Source: Roseovarius sp.
GTDB taxonomy: Bacteria > Pseudomonadota > Alphaproteobacteria > Rhodobacterales > Rhodobacteraceae
Length of the DNA stretch: 64,000 nt
Assembly (NCBI RefSeq): GCF_027019125.1
Contig: NZ_JALUXE010000002.1
Coordinates: 186,001-250,000, forward strand
Direction: 5' to 3'
Under the pieces are notes generated by a model, which worked only from the letters and a program-made list of their open reading frames with translations, was not told the origin of the DNA and did no database searches. The stretch's first letter is position 1, and each line of letters starts with the position of its first letter. The translations under genes were made by a program, and so were the position numbers. Shown here one piece after another: positions 35,953-44,240 of the stretch.

Positions 35953-36765
35953 TCACCCCCGCGCGGCTGGCCAGTCATGGCCCTCGTCAAATCCGTCACG
36001 CGCCCAGCGATAAAGAGCATCATAAAGCGTCATGCCAGCGTCCAACTGACCAAGATCATCGCGATATTGCCGCGACAGCCCCACCGAAATCGCCAGCAAC
36101 CCTGCCGCAACCGGATGCAGATCATGTCTGTTGGTATCCGCCCCGCGCACGACAGCCGCCAGCCGCTGCAAAGCGGGCGAACTCAAACCAAAGCTCTCAA
36201 GCATCGTGTCGAATGTGCAGGTCTCGCCACGGTGACTGAAATAAACGCCCTCGATGTCAAAGGGCGTCGCCCCAAAACGCTCGGCCACGCCCAAGACTTC
36301 GGAGGGCGAGACAAAAAGAAACCGCGCGGACGGATCGATAAACCGCCGGATCAGCCAAGGACAGGCGATCCGGTCCACCTTGGGCCTGTGGCGCGTGACC
36401 CAGAGGGTTGCCCCCTCAACCGGCGCAGGCACCGCTGCAACGGGCACGCAGAGCGTCTCCTCAGCCGCGCGCCACGCTTGGATTCCGCCCTGAAGATACT
36501 CGGCCTTTCCCCCCTCGCACGCGAGCAAGGCCACCATCCCCTGACTGAGTTTCAGCCCCTTGTGACAGACGATGACCGCGCGGCGCCCCTCAAGATGCAC
36601 GATCAACCCCCTGATATCGCTGTGGGAATGACGGATAGATCCGGGAATGACAGACGGATCTGTCTCAAAATCCTCTGGTAGACGAATATCGACGATGACC
36701 GGACAATCGGGCGTGCCGATCAGCCGATTAAGCTGCGATACGGTGATTTCAGTGGTGGCAGGCAT
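35953..36765 (-). CDS. Rhodanese domain fused to ChrB C-terminal domain
   Basis: A 270-residue protein. Residues 10-105 form a rhodanese domain with the active-site loop VIVCHKGLKLSQG. Residues 120-260 match the ChrB C-terminal chromate-resistance domain: LWVTRHRPKVDRIACPWLIRRFIDP and GETCTFDTMLESFGL. The N-terminal regulatory part of classic ChrB is replaced by the rhodanese, so it is probably an enzyme or chromate sensor-effector rather than a DNA-binding repressor. It is the first gene of the chrA operon, 3 bp before chrA. Confidence 0.87.
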   Translation of the reverse strand: MPATTEITVSQLNRLIGTPDCPVIVDIRLPEDFETDPSVIPGSIRHSHSDIRGLIVHLEGRRAVIVCHKGLKLSQGMVALLACEGGKAEYLQGGIQAWRAAEETLCVPVAAVPAPVEGATLWVTRHRPKVDRIACPWLIRRFIDPSARFLFVSPSEVLGVAERFGATPFDIEGVYFSHRGETCTFDTMLESFGLSSPALQRLAAVVRGADTNRHDLHPVAAGLLAISVGLSRQYRDDLGQLDAGMTLYDALYRWARDGFDEGHDWPAARG

Positions 36766-36884
36766 GGCACATCCTCTGGCATTTCAGTGGATGCGACTTT
36801 GGGCCTTGGCCTCACGGGGCAGTCGCGTGAAGCCCCATGCCGCTTTTTGCACGCAAGGGGCGAACTCTGTCAAGGCTGGTGTGA

Positions 36885-37205
36885 AAGTGCAGGCTTCTGT
36901 TGCCAGGTGCCTGCGAACCCCGCCTTACGCGGCTAAGCGCAAGGACTTAAGTTTCGGTTTGGTTACTGCTTACGCAGCAACGGCCACCGGAGCACGGTTG
37001 TCGTTTGCAACTGTACGTTTCGGACCGATAACGGTGGTACCTCACCGGGACAAAGCATAACCCCTTTAGACGTTCGTCGATCCTGTTTCGACCCCATGAT
37101 CCCCAAACGAAGGATGATTGGTGGAGTCGCCGGGTACCGCCCCCGGGTCCGATCCGCTTATTACGAGCGCGTTTATGTCCATAGTCCGCTTGCGCGGACG
37201 ACCCA
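36885..37205 (-). ncRNA. ssrA: Transfer-messenger RNA, circularly permuted two-piece form
   Basis: On the minus strand the acceptor piece comes first, ending CGACTCCACCA with the CCA at 37119-37121. A 14-nt spacer (37105-37118) follows. The coding piece starts GGGGATCATGGGGTCGAAACAGG at 37104 in two overlapping parts of this motif: GGGGATCATGGGG, then TCGAAACAGG. The tag frame at 36970-37008 encodes ANDNRAPVAVAA followed by TAA. The tag ends in VAVAA, suited to ClpXP with SspB. The order acceptor-spacer-coding is the alphaproteobacterial permutation; the RNA is cut into two pieces. Outer ends are approximate. Confidence 0.93.
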
Positions 37206-37245
37206 TACATAGGCGCTCTGATGCTGCTTGCAAAGGGGTGTCGGA

Positions 37246-38607
37246 TCAGCGCGGCAAAAGTTTCAGCCAGATGCCATCGCGCCCGCGCACCGTCAGATGC
37301 GCCACCGGCATGGGCGGGCGCCCCTCGACCGGGCTCAGGCGATAGGCCCGCACCAGCATCGCAAGCAAGAGCGGCCCCTCGATCATCGCAAACCCCGCCC
37401 CGGTGCAGACCCGCTGACCGGCAGAGAACGGGATGAACGCCTCGCGCAGACAGGTCTTGCCATTCTCGGTGCCATAACGCGCCGGATCGAACCCGTCGGG
37501 ATTGTCCCAGAGCCGCTCGTGCCGGTGCAAATGCCAGGGGCTGATCACCACCTGCGCGCCGGGGGCAATCTCGCGGTCGCGGAACCGCTCGGGACAAGCC
37601 GTCTCGCGCACCATCATCGGCACCGGCGGATAGAGGCGCAGCGTCTCGCGGAACACGTCGCGGGTGATGCGCAACTGCGCCATATCGCCAAATTCCGGCG
37701 CGCGGGCGCCAAAGACTGCCTCGGCCTCTGCGGCGACCTTGTCCTGCCACTCCGGGTAAAGCGCCAGCAGGTAGAGCGCCCAGGCCAGCGCAGACGCACT
37801 CGTTTCATGCCCGGCCAGAAAGAAGATCGCGACCTGATCGACCATTTCCTCGGTCTCGAACCGCGCGCCGGTTTCGGGATCGGCGGTGGTCATGATCTTG
37901 GTCGCCAGATCATCGGGCGCGGTCCCCGCCGCAATCTCGGCCTGTCGCCGCGCGGTCAGGCCGGTGATCAGCGCTCGGATGGTCCGCGCCGTCGCCCGTG
38001 TCTGACGCCGGTGAAACCGCGGGAACCAGCGCGGCAAGGGAATGAACGCGGCAAGGTTCAGCACCGGCTGCGTGCGTTGATGCGCCTTGAAGGCGTCAAA
38101 CACCTGCGCCGCCGTTGCATCCTCGATCGGCAGTGAAAAAAGCGTGCGAAAGATCACATCGGCGGCGACGTGGCTGGTGTGAAACTCGATTTCACGCGCT
38201 TCGCCATCGGCCAACGGGGCCAGTCGCGCCACCGCACCCTGCCCCGCCGTCACCATCGCCGCAAAGGTATCGCGCAGTCGCCCGCCCTCGAACGCGGGAT
38301 CAATGATGCGCCTCTGCCGCCTCCATGTCGCGCCATTGGTGACAAAGACCGATTGCCCAAGCAGAGGCCGCAACCCTTCGGACACACGGGTGGATTTCGG
38401 GAAGTCATCGGGCCGCGCGCGCAGCACCAGATCAACCAGCCCCGTGTCGTTGCACAGGTAAGAGCGAAAGAACGGCGTGCGAAACTCGGCCATCCACGCA
38501 CGGTAGAGCCGCGCCGGTTGCGCCGACAGAATATCGGCCCGAAACAGCCGCAGATAGCGCCAGAGCGATACAGTATCCGGGCGCGCGGGCGGTTTGGGTG
38601 GCATCAT
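37246..38607 (-). CDS. Cytochrome P450
   Basis: A 453-residue P450. The oxygen-binding I-helix motif FFLAGHETSAS lies near residue 265, the ExxR motif in FRETLRLYPP and the haem-ligand loop FIPFSAGQRVCTGAGFA (Cys near residue 396). It is a class that needs separate electron donors; no ferredoxin or reductase gene is adjacent. Its start overlaps the stop of the alpha/beta-hydrolase-like gene by 4 bp (ATGA), so the two proteins are coupled. Substrate unknown; a lipid or hydrophobic ester is a guess from the partner gene. It ends 40 bp before the tmRNA. Confidence 0.92.
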   Translation of the reverse strand: MMPPKPPARPDTVSLWRYLRLFRADILSAQPARLYRAWMAEFRTPFFRSYLCNDTGLVDLVLRARPDDFPKSTRVSEGLRPLLGQSVFVTNGATWRRQRRIIDPAFEGGRLRDTFAAMVTAGQGAVARLAPLADGEAREIEFHTSHVAADVIFRTLFSLPIEDATAAQVFDAFKAHQRTQPVLNLAAFIPLPRWFPRFHRRQTRATARTIRALITGLTARRQAEIAAGTAPDDLATKIMTTADPETGARFETEEMVDQVAIFFLAGHETSASALAWALYLLALYPEWQDKVAAEAEAVFGARAPEFGDMAQLRITRDVFRETLRLYPPVPMMVRETACPERFRDREIAPGAQVVISPWHLHRHERLWDNPDGFDPARYGTENGKTCLREAFIPFSAGQRVCTGAGFAMIEGPLLLAMLVRAYRLSPVEGRPPMPVAHLTVRGRDGIWLKLLPR

Positions 38608-39812
38608 GGCGCAAGGCTCGTATAGCCCGACGTGGCGCGCTCGATCCGGCTTTTCGACGGGACGCGGCCACGGAACCGATCCGCCAGCGTCAGCGGCCCC
38701 GCCGTGATGCGGAAATAATCGTAATCCTTGGGCCGATCAAAGGCGCAGAGATACTGGAAATGCAGCCGGAAGAACCGCCAGCGCAGGGCGCGCCAGCGCT
38801 CCGGGCTCAACGTCTGGGTAAACGCCGCCGAGATCACCAGCGGCCAACGCTTGTCCTGCGGTGCCACGCCCGACACGGCCACCGGATCACAAAGCGCAAA
38901 GGCGCAGCCATCGCCGGGGGCGGTGACATCGACCCAAGTCACCTCGTCCCGCGCACTCAGATAGGCCAGGTCCGCCCGCAAGCGGTGCGCGCGCGGCAGA
39001 AAGGATACCATCGGCACCACCTGCCCAAGGCTCAGGAACGACAACACCGGGCCACGGTCCGGCACCTGCCCGCCCCGGATCAGATCCGCCAGAATCGAAA
39101 CCCCCAGATGCGCCCCCGAGGAATGACCGACCACCAGCACCTCGTCGCAATCCCCCCGCATGGCCTGCGCAATCTCGGCGGTAAACTCTGCCATCCGCGC
39201 CTCCAACTCAGGCGGGTTGGCCCCCAGATAGCGCGCCGAATAGGCATAATCATGCATCAGGTAATAGGCAAAGAACCGGCCATCCAATCGCCGGAACCAT
39301 TCGAGGATGAAGGGCACGACCAACAGGCCACCCCAGGCTGCCCACGGCTGCCATAGGGCCAGAACGCGCCCCAATCCCCATGCCGCCAAGAGAGCTATCC
39401 CAAGCTGCACCAGCAAGAACCCCACCGGGTAGAGCGCCGCGATCACCGGCCCCTTGCGCAATCGCATCAACCGAAAGAGCGCGCCGGTGCCGATATAAAT
39501 CGTCGCCGTGCGGATCAGTTGTGCATAGGTGGCCCAAATCCCCTGATCCATGCTGCCCTTGACGATATCGGACCAGACCAGCACTTCGAACGCGCTCTCG
39601 ACCTCTGCCCCCTCAAGCCGCGCGGAGACATTCCAGCCAAAATGCGCCTGAGCTTTGGCTTGCAATACCTTGACTTCATAGCCTGAAATTGTCGCTTGCG
39701 CCGCGCTTTCCTTGCGATAGAGCTCGCGGTAGCGGCGCGGCGGGATCGGGTCATACCCTGGAATATAAAACACGCGCCTGCGGCGCACTTTGGGCTCGCT
39801 GCTCATGTCCAA
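38604..39812 (-). CDS. Membrane-associated alpha/beta-hydrolase-like protein
   Basis: A 402-residue protein of uncharacterised family. It begins RRRVFYIPGYDPIPPRRYRE, where FYIPGYDP looks like the oxyanion strand of an alpha/beta hydrolase. The nucleophile-elbow motif VVGHSSGAHLGVS is near residue 228. Two hydrophobic segments (LYPVGFLLVQLGIALLAAW and WGGLLVVPFILEWF) lie between them, inside the fold. A clear catalytic His could not be assigned. It is translationally coupled to the P450 gene downstream, hinting at esterase and oxygenase acting on one substrate. The function remains unknown. Confidence 0.7.
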   Translation of the reverse strand: MDMSSEPKVRRRRVFYIPGYDPIPPRRYRELYRKESAAQATISGYEVKVLQAKAQAHFGWNVSARLEGAEVESAFEVLVWSDIVKGSMDQGIWATYAQLIRTATIYIGTGALFRLMRLRKGPVIAALYPVGFLLVQLGIALLAAWGLGRVLALWQPWAAWGGLLVVPFILEWFRRLDGRFFAYYLMHDYAYSARYLGANPPELEARMAEFTAEIAQAMRGDCDEVLVVGHSSGAHLGVSILADLIRGGQVPDRGPVLSFLSLGQVVPMVSFLPRAHRLRADLAYLSARDEVTWVDVTAPGDGCAFALCDPVAVSGVAPQDKRWPLVISAAFTQTLSPERWRALRWRFFRLHFQYLCAFDRPKDYDYFRITAGPLTLADRFRGRVPSKSRIERATSGYTSLAP

Positions 39813-39860
39813 CCTCGCGTTGAACAGAGCCTAGCGTGAAAATCTGGCAAGCGTAAGGCG

Positions 39861-40613
39861 TTATCCAAGCACCGCAAGGGCGGGGAAGGTTTCCAGCAGC
39901 CAGAAGGAAAACGCAGAGAAGCCACCCGTCAGCATCAAGAGGCCGATGGTCCAGAGCAACAGCCCCATCACCCGCTCGATCTGCTCCATATGGCGTTTCA
40001 TCCAGCCCATCAGCCCTTGCAGACGCGGCAGGAACGCCGCCACCAGCAGGAAGGGCACGCCCAGCCCGATGGCATAAATCGCCAAGAGCGTCGTTCCCCG
40101 CGCAACCGACCCTTCCGATGCCGCCAGAGACAGGATCGCACCCAGTTGCGGTCCGATGCAGGGCGTCCAGCCAAAGGCAAAGGCCAGCCCGAGGATATAG
40201 GCGCCAAGGGATGATCCCCCCCGGTCGCCCGCATCAATCCGCGCCTCGCGATCAAGGAACTTGATACGATAGACCCCAACGAAATGCGCGCCGAAAACCA
40301 TCACCAGAACGCCCGCTATCGTATTGAAATAGCTCTGGTATTGCAGGAATACCGTGCCAATCGCCGAGGCCGTGAACCCAAGAAAGATAAAGACTGTGGA
40401 CAGACCCAGCACGAAAAAGAGCGCAGGCACGACGGCACGCGCCCGGCTCTGCCCGCTTTCCGAAAGATCACTCAGGCTGACACCGCTCATATAGGCCAGA
40501 TAGGGCGGCACGATGGGCAGCACGCAGGGACTGAGAAAGGATATGATCCCTGCGGCCAGGGCCACGAACATGGCGGGCAACAGCGCCGCATCTATGATTT
40601 CGATTCCGAACAT
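39861..40613 (-). CDS. ccdA: CcdA-type thiol-disulfide transporter (cytochrome c biogenesis)
   Basis: A 250-residue membrane protein with six hydrophobic helices of the CcdA/DsbD-beta family. The two redox cysteines are in ISFLSPCVLPIVPPYL and in AFGWTPCIGPQLGAIL. It passes electrons from thioredoxin to periplasmic apocytochrome c maturation. The start at 40613 (MFGIEIIDAA) was chosen by family N-termini; a TTG start further upstream at 40655 is possible. The divergent tusA-like gene is 93 bp away. Confidence 0.92.
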   Translation of the reverse strand: MFGIEIIDAALLPAMFVALAAGIISFLSPCVLPIVPPYLAYMSGVSLSDLSESGQSRARAVVPALFFVLGLSTVFIFLGFTASAIGTVFLQYQSYFNTIAGVLVMVFGAHFVGVYRIKFLDREARIDAGDRGGSSLGAYILGLAFAFGWTPCIGPQLGAILSLAASEGSVARGTTLLAIYAIGLGVPFLLVAAFLPRLQGLMGWMKRHMEQIERVMGLLLWTIGLLMLTGGFSAFSFWLLETFPALAVLG

Positions 40614-40706
40614 GCGCCAGACATAGCCCGCCGCGTTGTCCGCGTCACCCGACAATCGGTCACATCCCTGTGGACAGGCTGTAACAAGCCCGCTATCTCA
40701 CATTTC

Positions 40707-40937
40707 ATGACCCCTGATGAGACCCTAGACGCCTGCGGCCTCCTGTGCCCCCTGCCTGTGCTCAAGCTGCGCAAGCGCTTGAAATCAATGACGATTGGCG
40801 CGGTGATAACGATGCAGGCGGATGATCCGGCGGCCGTGATCGACGTACCGCATTTCTGCGCCGAATCCGGCCATGATCTCATTTCCGCGACCGATGCGGA
40901 TGGCGTCCAGACCTACCTGATCCGCAAGACGCGCTAA
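40707..40937 (+). CDS. TusA-family sulfur carrier protein
   Basis: A 76-residue protein with the family signature LDACGLLCPLPVLKLRKRL; the conserved sulfur-carrying cysteine is in the LLCPLP motif (Cys14). Proteins of this group relay persulfide sulfur for tRNA thiolation or for Moco/sulfur metabolism. It is divergent from ccdA, so both sit in a thiol-chemistry context. It is too short for the general gene size but the motif is complete. Confidence 0.88.
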   Translation: MTPDETLDACGLLCPLPVLKLRKRLKSMTIGAVITMQADDPAAVIDVPHFCAESGHDLISATDADGVQTYLIRKTR

Positions 40938-41059
40938 GGCGTCCTGCGACCCATGCAAAACACAAGTTCCGGGATTTACCCGGGGCAGCTTGGCATCGCG
41001 GCCACGGCCCAAACGCCGGAGCGATGCAAAACCGATCAGACACGACATGCATGCCCCCC

Positions 41060-41096
41060 GCACAAAGAAAAATGCCGCACCCGAGGGCGCGGCATC
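41060..41096 (-). terminator. Rho-independent terminator of rne
   Basis: A stem of ATGCCGC pairing with GCGGCAT around a 10-nt G/C loop lies 24 bp past the rne stop codon, followed on the minus strand by TTTTTCTTTG. It could also help end the convergent tusA transcript. Confidence 0.85.
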
Positions 41097-41119
41097 CTTG
41101 ACGTCCGTTTCTTCTGCGC

Positions 41120-43837
41120 TCAGCCCAGCGACCACCAGCCACGGCGTTTCGGCTTGGGTTCTTCCTGCGGTGCCGGGGCTTCGGACACAGGCTCTGGCTC
41201 GGGCGCGGCTTCCGGGGCTTCGGTCTCTGCCACGGGCTCCGGTGTCACCTCTGCCGCGGGTTCCACTACGGCCTCGGCAACGGGTTCCGGTGCCACCTCT
41301 GCAACCGGTTCCGCCTCAATCACCGCGGTTGCAGCCTCTGGCTCGACCGGCACGCTGGATTCCTCGGCAGCCACGGCTTCAGGCGCTTTTTTCTTGCGCG
41401 GGGTCCGGGTGCGCTTGGGCTTTTCTGCCGCTTCGGGCTTGGCGTCCTCGTCAGAGGTCGCTTCCTCTGTCGCCGCAGGCTCCTTCTTCTTGCGCGGCGC
41501 GCGGGTGCGCTTGGGCTTGGGCTTCTCCTCCGAGACAGGCTCTTCCGCCGCCTCTGCGGACACCTCGGATGCGGCCTCGGTCTCGGGCGCGGTCACGGCC
41601 TCGGCGACCGCCCCCTCTGCGGGCTGCTCTGCCGCCTCGGCGCCACCGACTTCCTCTTCCTCGCGGCCCTCATCGGACCCCTCGCCATTGCGCTCCGCCC
41701 CGTTGCCGTTCTTGGGCTTGCGGCGACGGCTGCGGCGGCGGCGGCTCTTCTTGGGCTTGTCGCCCCCCTCACCGCCCGTGCCCGGCGTGCTCTTGGCCTC
41801 CTCGCCTGTGTCGGCTTCGGCCTCCTCTTCGATCTCGTCCTCGACCTCGTCGTCGATGTCATCCATCAATGCCGACGTGCCCGACACGAACTGCGCCATA
41901 GGCACTTCGGGCACATTGCGGGTCGCGGTCTTGAATTTCTCCATCGTGAAATCGGGGCTGACCAGACGCGGATCGCCTTCGATCCGCACCGACAGGCCAT
42001 AGCGCCCCTCGATCTGCGCGACATGGTCGCGCTTCTGGTTCATCAGATAGTTGGCGATGCCCACCGGGCATTTCACCAATACCTCACGCGAGCGGCGGCG
42101 CACGCCCTCTTCCTCGATCTGGCGCAGGATCGACAGGGCCAGGCTGTCATCCGAGCGGATAAGGCCGGTGCCATGGCAGGCCTGACACGGCTGGGTCGTG
42201 GCCTCGATCATGCCCGGACGCAGACGCTGGCGCGACATTTCCAACAGGCCAAAGCCTGAAATCCGGCCCACCTGAATCCGCGCGCGGTCGGTCTTGAGCT
42301 TGTCCTTGAGCCGCTTTTCCACCGCCGCATTGTTGCGCCGCTCGTCCATGTCGATAAAGTCGATCACGATCAGACCGGCAAGGTCGCGCAAGCGCAACTG
42401 GCGCGCCACTTCTTCTGCGGCCTCAAGGTTGGTCTTGAGCGCGGTTTCCTCGATCGAGCCTTCCTTGGTGGCGCGGCCAGAGTTGACGTCGATGGCGACC
42501 AGCGCCTCGGTCACGCCGATCACGATATAGCCGCCGGATTTGAGCTGCACCGTGGGATTGAACATGCCCGAGAGATAGCTTTCGACCTGGAACCGCGCAA
42601 AGAGCGGCTGTTGATCGACGTAATGCTTCACGTTCTTGGCATGGGACGGCATGATCATCTTCATGAAGTCCTTGGCGATACGATAGCCGCGCTCACCCTC
42701 GACCAGAACCTCGTCGATGTCGCGATTGTAGAGGTCGCGGATCGAGCGTTTGATCAGATCGCCCTCTTCATAGATTTTCGCCGGCGCCATCGAGCGCAGG
42801 GTCAATTCGCGGATCTGCTCCCACAAACGCTGCAAGTATTCGTAATCGCGCTTGATCTCGGCCTTGGTGCGTTTCGCCCCGGCGGTGCGCACGATCAGGC
42901 CCGCGCCGCGCGGCACGTCGATCTCTGTGGCAATTTCCTTGAGCTTCTTGCGGTCCACGGCATTGGTGATCTTGCGGCTGATGCCGCCCCCACGCGCGGT
43001 GTTGGGCATAAGCACACAGTAGCGACCCGCAAGGCTGAGATAGGTGGTCAGCGCCGCACCCTTGTTGCCGCGCTCTTCCTTGACGACCTGCACCAGCATG
43101 ATCTGGCGCACCTTGATCACTTCCTGGATCTTGTAGCGCCGCGCACGCGGCTTGCGCACCGGGCGAATATCCTCGCTGTCATCTTCTTCGGCAACGGATT
43201 CGATCTCGTCGTCCTGGGCGGCATGATCGCGGGTATCAGCCTCGGGCTCGTCATCGACGGCATTTTCTGCGCCGGTATCCTCCGGCTCTTCGACCGGGGT
43301 TTCCGCCACACGCTCCATCGGCGATGTTGCCTCGGGCACGTCGGCGGGCGTTGCCGCGTCTTCCTCGAGATCAATGGTCTCCATCCCAGAGATTTCCGAG
43401 GTGGTCACCGCGTCGTCAGATTGCGTCTTTTCGGCACGCGAGCGCGACCGCGACCGCGACCGAGAGCGACCGCTGCGGATCTCACCGCCGCCATTGCCAC
43501 CCCCGCTGCGACGCGGACGATCGTCGTCGTCGTCGTTCTGCGCGTTGGCCAGCGCCTCTTCCTCGGCCATCAGGGCCTCACGGTCGGCAACCGGGATCTG
43601 ATAGTAATCGGGATGAATTTCAGAGAACGCCAGAAATCCGTGCCGGTTTCCGCCGTAATCGACAAAGGCCGCCTGGAGCGAGGGTTCAACCCGCGTCACC
43701 TTGGCCAGATAGATATTGCCAGCTAGCTGGCGCTTGTTTTCAGACTCAAAATCGAATTCCTCGACCTTGTTTCCGTCGACCACCACGACCCGAGTTTCCT
43801 CGGAGTGGGTGGCATCAATGAGCATTTTCGTAGCCAT
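41120..43837 (-). CDS. rne: Ribonuclease E
   Basis: A 905-residue endoribonuclease. The N-terminus (MATKMLIDATHSEETRVVV) and split S1 domain come first; an insertion of about 150 residues, with an SRSRSRSRSR run and acidic stretches, interrupts the S1 fold, as in alphaproteobacteria. The catalytic region shows VAIDVNSGRATKEGSIEETA and IVIDFIDMDERRN with the Mg-binding aspartates, and the zinc-link CQACHGTG. The C-terminal third is an Ala/Glu/Pro-rich scaffold with two copies of KRTR(A/T)PRKKK and ends KRRGWWSLG. It is the core of the RNA degradosome. Confidence 0.95.
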   Translation of the reverse strand: MATKMLIDATHSEETRVVVVDGNKVEEFDFESENKRQLAGNIYLAKVTRVEPSLQAAFVDYGGNRHGFLAFSEIHPDYYQIPVADREALMAEEEALANAQNDDDDDRPRRSGGGNGGGEIRSGRSRSRSRSRSRAEKTQSDDAVTTSEISGMETIDLEEDAATPADVPEATSPMERVAETPVEEPEDTGAENAVDDEPEADTRDHAAQDDEIESVAEEDDSEDIRPVRKPRARRYKIQEVIKVRQIMLVQVVKEERGNKGAALTTYLSLAGRYCVLMPNTARGGGISRKITNAVDRKKLKEIATEIDVPRGAGLIVRTAGAKRTKAEIKRDYEYLQRLWEQIRELTLRSMAPAKIYEEGDLIKRSIRDLYNRDIDEVLVEGERGYRIAKDFMKMIMPSHAKNVKHYVDQQPLFARFQVESYLSGMFNPTVQLKSGGYIVIGVTEALVAIDVNSGRATKEGSIEETALKTNLEAAEEVARQLRLRDLAGLIVIDFIDMDERRNNAAVEKRLKDKLKTDRARIQVGRISGFGLLEMSRQRLRPGMIEATTQPCQACHGTGLIRSDDSLALSILRQIEEEGVRRRSREVLVKCPVGIANYLMNQKRDHVAQIEGRYGLSVRIEGDPRLVSPDFTMEKFKTATRNVPEVPMAQFVSGTSALMDDIDDEVEDEIEEEAEADTGEEAKSTPGTGGEGGDKPKKSRRRRSRRRKPKNGNGAERNGEGSDEGREEEEVGGAEAAEQPAEGAVAEAVTAPETEAASEVSAEAAEEPVSEEKPKPKRTRAPRKKKEPAATEEATSDEDAKPEAAEKPKRTRTPRKKKAPEAVAAEESSVPVEPEAATAVIEAEPVAEVAPEPVAEAVVEPAAEVTPEPVAETEAPEAAPEPEPVSEAPAPQEEPKPKRRGWWSLG

Positions 43838-44240
43838 GTTTTCCGTTTGCATCGCGGCGCGGCTGCCTGCCCCGGTGGGGCGGCGCGTTGCGGCAGATGT
43901 CTGATAAGGGCGATGGCGGGCGCGCAGCAATGGGTGCCGGTCTCGGCCCCTGCACTGACAAAGTGATGTCTCGCGCGCTTCATCGCGGTTCTTCTTCTCC
44001 GGCCCCTTGCGGTGCCAATTCAGGGCCTGTCCACCGTTTGCAAGGGGTCAGGCTTGTATGTGGTCCCGTGAACGGGGCCCAATCGGTCTGCTCAATCATG
44101 TCGGACTGATCCGTACGGAGGACTGAAACAGCGAATCTCTCGTGGCGGCGGGGCGGATTACGCCCGTCACCATAGTGTCACAGTAAAGCGACCCACACGC
44201 CAATGACAATGGACAAAATGAAAAGCAGCGCCGACCGGCC
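43838..44240. promoter_or_regulatory. Region between rne and dctD
   Basis: About 400 bp without a gene. It should contain the rne promoter and a long 5' leader, which in many bacteria is where RNase E regulates its own mRNA. No specific hairpin or promoter was assigned. It also includes the downstream end of dctD. Confidence 0.4.
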
